A DNA stretch of 64,000 nucleotides from Coniferiporia sulphurascens (taxonomy: Eukaryota > Basidiomycota > Agaricomycetes > Hymenochaetales > Hymenochaetaceae). The stretch spans positions 682,001 to 746,000 of the forward strand of contig NBBA01000011.1 in the NCBI GenBank assembly GCA_002794785.1. Reading direction: 5' to 3'. The position numbers were made by a program, and so were the translations under genes. Positions 23,125-34,654 of this stretch are shown in pieces. The notes under the pieces were generated by a model, which did no database searches, had not been told where the DNA came from, and worked only from the letters and a program-made list of their open reading frames with translations. Position 1 is the stretch's first letter. Every line of letters begins with the position of its first letter.

Positions 23125-26100
23125 ATGTATACACAGTCATCAACTATCGAAGAACTTGAAGAGAAAATTCAAAAAGCTAAAGATAGTAAAAGGTTAGTAG
23201 ACCTAATAGTTCAATGTAACCTACGTCAAATACCAATACATGGAACAGAACAACAAATACAAGACCAAATTAACAGGTATGATAATTCTACCAATAACGA
23301 AAAATTAAAAATAAAAGCTGACTATAAAACAGAATTAACAAATCATGCCAAAGATTTAGGAATATCAGATCAAGGAAAATCATCTGAAATCAGATATCAA
23401 ATTAGTACATATTTGGGCATATCAGATCCAAACGAAAAAGAACAATTTAAAATTGACAATCCTTATATTAAGCCAGAAGAAGAAAATGATAAAAAAGAAG
23501 AAGACAAAGATAAAAAAGAAGATAACAAAGAAGAAACCAAAGAATCCAAAAATAACCCATCACGTGAGCCATCAGAACCATCTGATCCTGATGATTCAGA
23601 TGCTAACAATACTGAGGAAGATGAACCAAGTATGGCAACTAAACTCGTGGAACTCCAGAAATTCTTTGATGGAATTGAGAAACTCGACAGGCACAGAAAC
23701 TACAAACTCTGGAACTACAGAGTCTGAAGTGCAATCGAGAGTGCAGGTTACCGTAACCTGCTCACTAACTCCCCAGGAACTGGAGAGATTGGTATATCAA
23801 GTGCTTTATATAACAGCATTATGTGCACTATGCCTGACAAAATACTGGCTTATTATCTTAATTTCTCTAAAGATATTCCAGCGCTACTCAAAGCACTTGA
23901 CGGACGATATAACGTCCAGACAACAATTACAAAGGGCTTTAACGAGGCTGCCCTTTTTGATATCAGAGGTCATGTCAGCCATTTCGATGGAACACTTGAT
24001 AACCTCAGCAATAAATATGAGGAACTCATAGCCCAAGGGGTAAAAGTTTCTGAGTCAACTTATATATTGGCTATTACGAGGGCAACGCCTGAACAATATC
24101 AATACATACTCATGCAGAGTGAGTTATATATTAAAACAATTAACGAAACGAATCCAGACAAAGATGAAATTGAACTAACCCCTCAATTCTTATTAACTGC
24201 ACTACGAAATGCCTTCGAGGGGTGGCGTAAAAATCATCAGAGGACAGGAGCAGCGGCTAACCACCTGCCCAAGGACGAGCGGACTCACCCTTATTTTAGG
24301 GGCCGCGGATGTGGTTTTAGCCGCGGAGTACAATCACGAGGTCGCGGCTATAGGGGCCATGGCGGATATATGCGAGGATGAGGACAAGGGGGATATTCCC
24401 CTAACCAACAATCACACATAATCAAGTGCTACAACTGTAACAAGTTAGGTCACTTTAGTCGAGACTGCTGGGCGCCAAAAACGGAATGGACGAAGGCAGC
24501 TCAGAAGAAGAAAGAGGACACGAATGACGAAAAAGGAAAAGGAAAGGAAACAGGTGCGTCAGTGGCACTGACAACAACTGGGGCAAGTGCAGCCCAGGCT
24601 AAACATACTGCAGCAGCAGCAGCAACAAACATCACATCGAGCTCTTGAATCGAGTTAAGTGCTGTAATTGGCCAAGGTGAAACCGCCTTTATAACCGAAA
24701 TCGACAAAAACGACTTCGACATGGGAGAATTCCCAATTTATTCTTATAATGACTTCCTTGACGCCATAGGAAACCATGATAGCACAATGGAAGATGTGGA
24801 TGATAATAATTTAGATGTAAGCATTAACGCTATAACAACAAAAGAAATTGCTAACAACATTTATTCTTCAATGGATATAATTGATACTGGTGCAACGATA
24901 CATTTAACACCATATCTAAACTGATTACGAAATACTTACAAAACCGACACTATTACAATAATGGCCACAAACAAAACAACATTTAATGCAAATATAGTAG
25001 GGGATCTTAAGCTTTACATCCCCAATGGACACTCGGTAAGTGTCATTATATTATCAAACATTTATTACAATCCTAAAATGAATATGACATTAGTCTCTCA
25101 AGGACTTCTATGTCTCGATGGTTATGAATTTATTTATAAAGAAAATGAATGTATGATAAAGTATCCTAATGGATCTTTATGCGGAAAAATTAAAAACACA
25201 AATGGATGGTATAGTATATTTAACAATGATGTACAAGTGGCTACAAAAAATTTAACATTATTCGAACTTCACAAAAAACTAGGACACATAAGTTATGCTT
25301 ATATAAAGCGATTACTAAAAGAAGATCAAATTACAAATAATAAAATTTCAAATTACAACGAAACTCAATGTACAATTTGCATTGAAGCAAATATAAAAAG
25401 AATGCAAATTCCAAAATTACATATCTCAAAGTTAGCCGAAAAAATTTGGCAATCATATACATATGGACATATGGGGTCCTGCATCCACACATGCTATAGG
25501 AGGATATAAATACCTTCTAACACTTGTAGACAATGCTACAAGATGGATAAAAATGATTCTATTAAAAACAAAAGATGAGGGCTTAAATGCTTATACGACT
25601 TGGGCCACAATGCTCAATACACAATATAATATAAAAATAAAAATATTACAAAGCGACAATGATACAGTGTTTTTAAGTAAACAATTCACTGAATACTTAG
25701 AAAAAAACAGAACAATACGAAAGCTGACTGTTCACGATATGCCACAACAAAATGGTGTAGCAGAACAATCACATCAAACAATACTAAATAATACATGAGT
25801 TAACCTGCTACAAGCAAAATTACCACCCAGTTTATGGGGAGAAGCTGTAAAATACAGTACATACATTTACAATAGAACACCAAAGAGTGCTATTGATTTC
25901 AAAACACCATATTTCAAACGATATAACGAAAATTATAATATAGATGATTTAAATGAATTTGGCCAATATTGCATAATATGACAAGAAGACATTAACAAAT
26001 TACAACCAAAAGGAATATATGCACAATGGCTAGGATTTGACAAAGAAAGTAAAGGTCATAGAACTTATCATGACAGAAAAATCACAGTTGAACAAAATTT

Positions 26101-28445
26101 ACAATTTTTAGATTCTCCTCCATCTAAAATTGAAGGGGAGAATATAACAGAAAAACAAAACAAACAAATAAAAGAATTAACAAATCAAAGACCAATAAGA
26201 ACAATAAAACCAACAAAATGATCATTAGGTCTTAACTTTGACGAACAAAATACAGTCGCTTATCTTACAGAATTTAATCAATTCAACACAGAATTAATAG
26301 GTGATCCAAATTCATATCAACAAGCAATCAATAGAATTGACGCAAATCAGTGGATCTCAGCAATGAAAGAAGAAATAAAAACATTAATCGAAAGATCTAC
26401 ATGGACGATCATTGATCCACCAAAAGAAATAAATATAATTGGAACAAGATTTGTTTATAAAACAAAACGATTAGCAAATGGAGAAATTGAATGTTACAAA
26501 GCAAGATTAGTAGTACAAGGATTCACCCAAAAAGAGGGTATAGACTACTATTCAAATGATACATTTGCTCCAGTGGCACAATTAGCCACAGTAAGAACTA
26601 TATTAAGTTGGAGTGCAACAAACAATTATGAAATTCACCAAATCGACATAAAATCAGCTTACTTATATGGTGAATTAGAAAAAGATGAAAATATATATAT
26701 AAAACCACCACCAGGAAATCTAATTGAAATAAAACCTGGACAAGTTTTAAAATTAAAGAAAGCCTTATACAGATTAAAACAAGCAGGCAGACGATGGTAT
26801 AAAAAATTATCAGAAATTCTAATAGGAATTGGACTAGTTCGAGCAGTCCAAGATAACACAGTATTCTTTAGAAAAGTAAAAGGAAAAACAATTCTAATAC
26901 TTTTTATACATGTTGACGACATAACAATATGTGGCTTAAACCTATTAATAATAAAAGCCTTTAAAGACAAAATTGGAAAACATGTAAAATTTACTGACAG
27001 AAACAATATACATTGGTTACTCGGAATTGAAATCGAACGAAACCGAGAAGAAAGAATTATAAAACTAAGACAAAAGAATTATATTGACAACATTGTGGAA
27101 AAATACAAATTAAAAGAAGCTGCAATGGTACAAACACCAATGACACTAGGACAAGTGTTAAAATCACTAGAAAATCCAACTAATGAAGAATTAAACTTCA
27201 TGAATCAAATACCTTATATGAATATGGTTGGAGCATTACGATATGCAGCAGATTGCACAAGACCTGATATATCATTCGCTACAGGTCAATTTGCTAGGCA
27301 TTTAAATAAACCTAGTATCAAACATTATAACGCAGTAAAACACTGTTTTAAATATTTGAAAGGAACGAATGATTATTGGTTAATACTTGGAGGAAAAGAA
27401 CCAATCGAGTTAATCGGATATACCGATGCCGATGGTATGACACAAGAAGGCCATAAAGCAATATCCAGATATATATTCCAAATTGGAAATGCAACAACAT
27501 CATGGTCAAGTAAAAAACAAGAATTAGTGTCATTATCAGTATGTGAAGCAGAATTACAAGCTTTAATGCATGGAGTAAAAGAAGCTATATGTTACAATTT
27601 TCCTTTACTTTTCTCCTTACTGCACTGACTCACGTCCTCTTTGTCATCATCAGTCAGCACAACTCCCCCATTTCCCTGCCTTACTCATCCTTATTCGCCT
27701 TGTGCCATAAGACGCCATGATGACGCCTTCTTGCACCATCATGACATGCTTTGCTTACTGATCACCATACTTGTATTACCAAGGCCTTCCTTGCGTTTCC
27801 ATGACCTTCCATAGTCTGGTAAACATACCTAACCAAGTCGCTACAGTAGCAAACACATAGAGTAGCATATAAGCATGTAACTTCAGTAGCACAAGCCCTA
27901 AGCTTGTGCTCTTTGTTCATACAAGCCCATTATCTGTTACCACCAGTCTACTGTGTGCCACTTGGCCATTAGTCGCTTCATCGTAACCCGACTCCGCGAA
28001 GAAGCATCTCGCGTCCACATCATCAATCAGGAAGCCCCATTGACGATCACCCTCGACTTACAACATCTAGGAAGCCCCGTTGCCGTACCATCAGTTCCGA
28101 TGATCTGGAAGCACCAATGTTGATCACCGCGTAACTGTTGAGCTTAACACTATATGGCTAAGAAGACTGGTTGAAGAGGTACTGCAGACCTTGGATACAC
28201 CTACAAAAATATTATGTGACAATCAAGCAGCCATAACTATAGTAAACTCAACAGAACAAAAATATACACAACGAACAAAACATATTGATATACGAAAAGA
28301 TTTTTTAAGAGATTATATAGAAAATGAAACTATATCAGTTTCATATATTCCAACTGGACAGCAAAAGGCTGATATTATGACAAAAGTGCTAACGATCGAA
28401 TTAATCAAACATTTTACAAGTCTACTCCACCTAGTAAAAGTTTGA
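23125..28445 (+). pseudogene. copia gag-pol polyprotein, decayed
   Basis: Order: gag with a Lys/Glu-rich N-terminal half (from 23125); zinc knuckle CX2CX4HX4C at 24427-24468; aspartic protease with D-T-G-A near 24883; pre-integrase region (LFELHKKLGHISY) near 25260; integrase core from about 25463 (MDIWGPASTHAIGGYKY, QQNGVAEQ); RT from about 26363 with the catalytic pair in HVDD near 26911; RNase H 27409-28330. Stops are TGA at 23725, 24379, 24646, 24922, 25796, 25979 and 26219, none TAA or TAG. A single frame change occurs near 25455. RNase H is split by a 560 bp solo LTR at 27590. RT and RNase H are otherwise open, suggesting a fairly recent element. Confidence 0.85.
27590..28149 (+). mobile_element. 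solo LTR (gypsy-1 family) inside copia RNase H
   Basis: 560 bp, TGTTAC...TTAACA, flanked by the 5 bp duplication CTATA (27585-27589 and 28150-28154). Removing it with one CTATA restores the RNase H frame across the junction (KEAI-W-LRRL). It matches the LTRs of the gypsy element at 34.7-45.1 kb and the solo LTR at 43.6 kb. A threefold degenerate AGGAAGCCCC repeat lies near its 3' end. Confidence 0.88.
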
Positions 28446-28452
28446 AGGGGAG

Positions 28453-28708
28453 TATTAAATAAATATAATGAACAAACTAAATATAAAGATGGTCATATGA
28501 ACATCCATCTTACTAAGTATACGATAACGCAATGATAACACCATATGATAGGAGCTATGATAGTTATAGTATACGTAGCTCACGGTAGATGTATATAAGG
28601 AGAGCTGGTCTCTGCCATGAAATACATTGGTTTACGCTGATAACCCACCTTTGCCTCAACTTCACCACTGCACCTCATCGTCTACCACAATGTGTGTAGA
28701 TTTTAAGA
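28453..28708 (+). repeat. 3' LTR of the copia element
   Basis: 256 bp, preceded by the purine tract GAAGGGGAG and followed by the target duplication CTCTT. All 14 differences from the 5' LTR are transitions. Confidence 0.85.
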
Positions 28709-28950
28709 CTCTTCTATTTGTTTCTATCCCTTTCCATGCTGACTGACCCATATCTTTGCTCAGTCAGCCTTCCATCCTGTTCCATAGGTTTCTATGCATG
28801 TATATAAGGACTTGCTTTCAGAGCACTAAGCCTTAAGCTTGTGCTCTTTGTTCAATAGAGCCTACTCATTCACTATCTCCTCTGTGGGATATTAAGTCAC
28901 CAGTCACCAGTCACCAGTCCACCAGTCTACTAGTCCTTGGGGAAACCCTT

Positions 28951-29793
28951 GCTCAATTGTTGTCTCATCTCTACCTTGCTTCTACTTGATTGATCCTTGT
29001 CAATTGTGTATTGATGGAAGCCAACCAGAAGTTGGTGACACTGAAGTTCAGCCTAAGGCAGAAAGGACAAAAGTGTCTTTGTTGCTGTCAGATAGACTAC
29101 AAACATTTCATGCTAATACTACTCACCTTTGTTGCTGTCAGATAGACTGAGGCAACAAAGGTATGGAAAGCAAACAGGAATAGCAGGAACATTATGTAAT
29201 GATGGTTCTGTACAGTCTGCACCAATTCCGATCCTTCCCATGCCAAGCCAACAAGTCTGACTGGTCATGTGCCAAGTACAACATGTGTGTTGGTACCGCC
29301 TGTCGGGTTGGAGTGGCTTCCCACACATTGGCTGATAGATGCCGCCTGTTGGGATGTGGCAGTGTCAAGCAGTGTTCCTGCACATCGGCTCTGCCAAGCG
29401 GGGCGGAGTGGCCATGGTGGATATGTGTCGGGTGATCATGGTGAGCCCCTAGGCTTACATTCTGATTGGTAGTTTATTATAGATTTGACCTACCCTAAAG
29501 TAGTTGAATGTGTATAAGTAGCAACCAATGCAGACCTGGGGAACTCAGTTGAGTTCTCTTAGGATATCCACTATCTCTGTGTGATCCCTCCTTGTCAACT
29601 TGCATATCCCTTTCCCAAGTCATTTCACTGGTAGAACCTGTGCACTGTGTTGGTATATAGTGTTGCCCTAACAACATTCAGGCAATGATTACCTTGTTTA
29701 TGAGCAATTGTATCATCTTGTTTACTCCATTAGTGTTGAGGATGTTGGGCATTCTTCCACCATGCAGGCTATATTTAGGTTATGTGCAGCATA
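28951..29793 (+). repeat. repeat family H (left copy) and unclassified repeat DNA
   Basis: About 29012-29230 is repeated in inverted orientation at about 45575-45805. It contains a 22 bp direct repeat (CTTTGTTGCTGTCAGATAGA plus CT) at 29077-29098 and 29127-29148; the inverted copy keeps both, at 45709-45730 and 45660-45681. No coding sequence was recognised; the remainder to 29793 is non-coding to my reading. Confidence 0.5.
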
Positions 29794-30613
29794 CAGTGAT
29801 CCAATAAACTGTTGCAATGTTTTGTGGCTTCGGACTAAACCATCTATATCTCAACAACTGGGGCACATAAACACAAACTAAAAATACCTTTGGAAAGCCC
29901 TATATCGTAGCTTTCCAGTGATAGTTTATATAGAGCATAATATACAAAATTGAGATAGTTATGGACTTCTCAATCAGGCAATAGCATTGCAACAGTTTAT
30001 TGGGTGACAGAAGTGAAACATAAGAATATGCTATGCTCTCATTTTTTGATAAGCAATCTTTTACGAAATTTGCACCAAGCAAGGTGGCATACTATGTGAA
30101 CAGTTTTCTGTGCTGAACCTGACCAGAAACCACCACTATCACCATGAAGACCCTTCCTGCTACACAACAAGCTCACATCCTCTCTCTCCTTAACACTGGT
30201 CACTCCACTTGCACAATTGCATCATCAGCTGGTGTTCACTATAGCACTGTATCACAGCTTTGCTCTAAGCACTTCCCTGGCCTTAAAAAAGCCACTGGTG
30301 GTTGCCCATCAAAGCTTTCACCATCAAATATCCACTATGCCACCCATCTTATCACCTCTGAGAAGGCAGAAAATGCAGTCCAGGTGACCAGAACACTCAA
30401 GTTTGGGGATGGATTAGTCATACTATGGGGCTGCACATTGTGGGAAGGGACTGGGATTGCCTGCAAGATTGATGGTAGGATGGATGGGGAGCTCTACACA
30501 CAGATTCTTGAAGATGAACTGCAGGATAGCATTGCACATTATGGTTTGGATGCCTCCAACATCATCTTTCAACATGATAATGATCCAAAACACACCTGCA
30601 AAAAGGCCATTAC
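29794..30613 (+). pseudogene. Tc1/mariner-type transposase fragment
   Basis: The element's left end is probably CAGTGATCC at 29794, preceded by TA. A 19 bp perfect inverted repeat pair (29801-29819 and 29985-30003) lies in its leader. The ORF starts at 30144: an N-terminal helix-turn-helix (HILSLLNTGHSTCTIAS, GVHYSTVSQLCSKH), then a jump into the DDE_3 domain (GDGLVILWGCTLWEGTGIAC, GELYTQILEDEL, FQHDNDPKHTCKKA). The stretch between the HTH and the catalytic domain is much shorter than in full-length Tc1 transposases, so an internal deletion removed the first catalytic Asp. The C-terminus, with the last catalytic acid, is lost where an LTR begins at 30614. Confidence 0.8.
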
Positions 30614-31153
30614 TGTTATGTTTTTTCCCTTTGATTTCCCTCATTTATGCTGACTCACTTCCTCTTTGTCATCATCAGTCAGCATAACTCTCCCATCTCT
30701 CTGCATTACTTATCCTCACTTTGCATTACACCATAAGATGCCATGATGACACCATATGCCATCATCATGTTGTGCTTTGCTTACTCATGTATGTTCTATG
30801 GACTTCCATGACCTTCTATAGTCAACCACCACCATAGGTAACTACAAACAGTAGCAAACACATAGAGTAGTATATAAGCATGTAACTTAGGTTGCACAAG
30901 CCTTAAGCTTGTGCTCTTTGTTCATACAAGCCCATTATATGCACCTCACCAGCTACTGCATGCTCTGTCTAGTCATCAGCTACTTTGTCATAACCTGACT
31001 CCATTAAGAAGACATCACATACCTTTGATGATCAGGAAGCCCCTTTGTCAATCAACCTCGTTAATGGCATCAGGAAGCCCTGTCACCAATCACTCAGTTA
31101 ACTGACTTCAGGAAGCCCTGTCATCAATCACCCATATCTAGCTGAGCTTAACA
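30614..31153 (+). repeat. LTR copy of the gypsy-1 family
   Basis: About 540 bp, TGTTAT...TTAACA, diverged from the 560 bp LTRs. The flanks ATTAC and CTTAG do not match, so this is not a simple solo LTR; it joins a Tc1 fragment on the left to a gypsy pol fragment on the right, perhaps through recombination between LTRs. Confidence 0.7.
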
Positions 31154-33316
31154 CTTAGTCTAGATCGGCTGAAAGTGTCAGTGATGAGGCAGGGAATGAC
31201 AATGGTGGAAGGAGATAAGATGTTGCTGAGGAAGATTAGGGAGTCAAAGGAGTATGATGAGGATTTGGTGGAAGCAATAGAGAAGTTGAAGAACAGAGTG
31301 CCAAGGGCACTGAAGAAGGGATTAGAGGAGTGGAACATGGAGGATGGTCTGCTGTTGTTCAAAGGAAAAGTATATGTACCCAAAGATGAAGAAATCCAAT
31401 GACAGATTGTGGCAATGTACGAGGTCAATGCCCGGAGGTCACAGAATGAGCTGCTGTAGTACCGATCCCTTGACACTCCCTCAGGTGAGACTGAAGCATC
31501 AGTCACCTGGTGATAGATGAGAGGGGAGAACCAACCAATATGATCAATGGCTCACATGGATACAGACTTGAACAAGTGCAAAGGGACATATTCCCAGAGC
31601 ACAACACTCCAATGAATGCAACAGGTGGTGGATCAAACACAAAATCACAGAAGTGGGACTCGATCCCTGACTCCTTCCAAGCTGCCTTCTCCTATCCTAC
31701 TGACAGAACTAAATACAGTCTCCTTTCCTGTTGCTAATCTCACCTACACCTTCCCATCAGATCCCCCCCTTTGCTATCATCCTGGCTAACCCATCATGCT
31801 ACATGTCAATCCCTTCACATACTATGTGTCCATATCCTCATGCTCACTGGGCCCAGTGACCTGTCTGGTGCCTATCTCCTCCAGGCACACTGGGTCATCA
31901 CTCCAGACAGTATCAGTGGCTAGTGGAGTGGCCAACGGTACAGCGATACACCATGACTCTGCTGCAGCCAGTCACCCAGGACAATGGAAAACTTATGAAC
32001 TTGTGAGCCATAACTACTGGTGGCCTGGAATGTTGATCTTTGTTGAGAAGTATGTCTCAGGATGTGATACATGTGCACAAACCAAGAACTTGACCAAGAT
32101 CCCAGTGGGACCATTACAACCAAATGAAGTACCCACTGCACCCTGGCAAGTGATTACATGTGATCTGATTACTCAGCTTCCCAAATTAGAGGAATTCAAT
32201 GCAATATTTGTGGTGGTGGATCAATTAACTAAACAAGTGCATTTCATCCCCACCACATCCAATGTAACTGCTGAAGGAATTACAGATTTATTCTTGAAAC
32301 ATGTTTGGAAATTGCATGGGACACTGTGGAAGGTGATATTGGATTGAGGACCACAGTTTGTGGCACGGTTTCTTAGACAGGTATTTGCATGACTGGGAAT
32401 CAAGGGAGCCATGTCAATGGCATTCCATCCACAGATGGATGGGCAGATGGAATGGGTTGATCAGGAGTTAGAACAGTACCTGTGCACTTACATCAATAAA
32501 TGGCAGACAAACTGGGCTGAGTTATTAGCCATTGCCAAGTTTGCACACAATAATCATATACACTTGGCAACCAAATCAACTCCATTCTGCACTGTATATG
32601 GATATGACCCAGAGTTTACAATTTCCCCTAGTCCAGGGTTAGCACATGTACCAGCAGCAGATGAGAGGGTAGAAGAAATGGGGAAGGCCCAAGAGGAAGC
32701 AAGGGCAGTGTTGGAGGTGGCGGCAGATCAGATGAAGCAGGCCTATGACAGATTCATGGCAGATGTACCAGAATTGGCAGTCAGAGATATGGTTTGGCTG
32801 GATGCAAAGAATGTTGCCATATCTGGCATGAGGAAATTAGCAAATCGGCACCTAGGACCATTTAAAATCCTAGAAAAACTAGGTGATTTGAACTACAAGC
32901 TGGAATTACCAATATTGATGCATATACACCCAGTCTTCCATATTTCACTGTTGATGAAGCATGTGGCCGATGAAATCCAAGGACATGTTCAGAAACTGCC
33001 CCCACTGGTACAGATACAAGGTGAAGAGGAATACAAAGTGGAGAAGGTTTTGGATTCAAGGATGCAGTGAGGAAGGCTGCAGTACTTGGTATGATGGAAA
33101 GGATATAATGTGGCGAGCGATTCTTGGGAACCTGAGGGTAACCTGGAACATGCTAAAGCTAAAATCCAAGTGTTTTAAAAGGAGAACCCAGGGGTGCCAA
33201 GGCACATTAATTTTCTTGATTTGAATTTTATTCCTTTAACAAATTTAATGGACTGTGTAGATAATTCTTTACCAGACAAGGCAATGCTCTTTAAGAGCAT
33301 CCTTAGAGGGAGGTAA
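31154..33316 (+). pseudogene. Ty3/gypsy chromovirus pol fragment (integrase and chromodomain), gypsy-2
   Basis: Only the 3' part of pol remains. It has a pre-integrase region (GLEEWNMEDGLLLFKGKVYV), HHCC zinc finger (HPGQWKTYELV...YWWPGM...CDTC), integrase core (CDLITQLP, VVVDQLTKQVHFIP, GPQFVARF, MSMAFHPQMDGQ), a C-terminal GPFKILEKLGDLNYKLELP domain, and a chromodomain (EEEYKVEKVLD...WKGY...DSWEPEGNL). In-frame stops near 31400, 32345, 32388, 33068 and 33089 are TGA at places where gypsy proteins usually have Arg. About 520 bp of unrelated sequence (roughly 31418-31940) interrupts the zinc-finger region. A purine tract GAGGGAGG leads into the LTR at 33317. Confidence 0.82.
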
Positions 33317-33678
33317 TGTCAGGAATCCCTTCATTTTTCTGATCATTTTCCATATTTTTACTTATTTTTCCCATCATTATTCATCAACTTACTGCATTAG
33401 GATTCCTGACATACATGCTCATGATCAGTGATCACATGGTAGTTAGTAATCAGTCACCTGATGGACACTTATAGGTACTATATAGTTGCACAGCCATGTT
33501 TCTGTTTGCTCTATATAAACCTCTCCTTTTTGCTGTAGCAAGGTTTCCCACTTTTGACCTCTTGTGGATTCCTTGCAGGCAAGTGTAGTAAATAAATATT
33601 AGTTTACTGAATATTGACTTGTGGATTCCTTGCAGTTGCAAGCACTCTATCAGTGGTTTGAAGTTTGCAGGTCTTGAG
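33317..33678 (+). repeat. 3' LTR (partial) of gypsy-2
   Basis: Begins TGTCAGGAATCC directly after the polypurine tract. The complement GGATTCCTGACA recurs at about 33402-33413. A CTTGTGGATTCCTTGCAG phrase occurs twice (near 33563 and 33619). It is interrupted at 33679 by repeat F. Confidence 0.6.
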
Positions 33679-34195
33679 TGTTAGATTTGCTCCCTGAGTA
33701 AGGGATTGAAACAAGTGATAACAGATTCACACAATGTACTAGTTAGTTTAGGGTAGGCTTAGTACCCTTGCACTCACTGGAATGTTAGAGCTGATGATGG
33801 TGGTAAGAGACTGAGATGAATTAAACTGCAATTACTGCAGTTTTACTTGGGCTTTTATACCCTACATGTTGTAGCTTATTTACTACATTCTAGTATGTAC
33901 CACTACATACTACTCTCTGTTTGTAAGTCATAGGAATGTTCTGGTACAGTCCTGTACATGCTAATTACTATTCTTAGCTTCCTATGAGTTAGTTACATAT
34001 TCTGGTATGTTCTACAGCCTACCATGCTATCTTTATCATTACTAGAACCTTCCCCTAGTTTCCATTGAGTCATAAAGCATAATACCTAAGGTAACCAGTC
34101 TTGGATACTACCTTTACCTAGATGCTTCTACTAGTTTCCTAATTGGTTCTCCTGTGCAATGCGTTATTCTTGGCTCCTATCAATTATGTCTTTGT
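33679..34195 (+). repeat. repeat family F, left copy (LTR-like)
   Basis: About 517 bp beginning TGTTAGATTTGCTCCC. The reverse complement of the same repeat is at about 45995-46510, ending TCTAACA. It contains a TTTTATACCC promoter-like site. TG...CA-type ends and an ORF immediately downstream suggest a 5' LTR of an unclassified element. Confidence 0.5.
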
Positions 34196-34654
34196 TAGTA
34201 AATTGATGAAAATCATGATCACCAGATTGACAGATTAGCAAGATTGACATGGAGAGACCTGTAAACATAATAGATACCCAGGGAATGTGTCAGTGATGTA
34301 AAGATGCAAATCTAATTAGCTGGAAGGTATTCAACATAGCATGTGCAATGATAGGCACAAATGCAGGATACAATAACTGTCAAATCATATTTGATCACAC
34401 TACAAGGGAAATACCAGTAATGGACAAACAAGAAATTGTAATTGAACACAAAGCCACAATGTTCTCTTACCAATTAAACAAGTGGGTAATCAATGCTTAC
34501 ATTAGAACTAGGATATGTAATTGGCCACACAATAACTTATGTTATCAATGGACGGTGATAGCACAAACCAATTATGCCAAGAATGCCAACCAAATAGTTC
34601 ACAATATCAATAAGCAATTACAAGAACAAATGTTTGCATACATGAACAACTTTG

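Larger units (their letters stand above)
22710..28708 (+). mobile_element. Ty1/copia LTR retrotransposon, inactive
   Basis: Complete structure with two 256 bp LTRs (22710-22965 and 28453-28708) and a 5 bp target duplication CTCTT at 22705-22709 and 28709-28713. A half-tRNA-type primer site abuts the 5' LTR, and a purine tract (GAAGGGGAG) abuts the 3' LTR. The internal order gag, protease, integrase, RT, RNase H is copia type. The coding region has seven in-frame TGA codons, one frameshift and a solo LTR insertion, so it cannot transpose by itself. Confidence 0.9.
22624..28950 (+). mobile_element. LTR-like element interrupted by the copia insertion
   Basis: The left part (22624-22709) begins TGTTACAAATTTCCC, like the 560 bp gypsy LTR of this window. 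The right part resumes at 28714 after the copia element and its target duplication. It includes a TATATAAGGAC promoter-like site and AAGCCTTAAGCTTGTGCTC, shared in diverged form with the gypsy LTR, then a CACCAGT tandem run near 28900. The right end is approximate. Confidence 0.45.

Noticed and set aside
23453..24031. 192-codon Lys/Ile-rich frame in copia gag
   Set aside because: Shadow of gag in another frame; gag continues in the first frame through a TGA codon.
31640..31680. tRNA or SINE box B candidate in the gypsy-2 insert
   Set aside because: One-box similarity only, no box A at the right distance and no tRNA fold; mentioned only as a weak clue.
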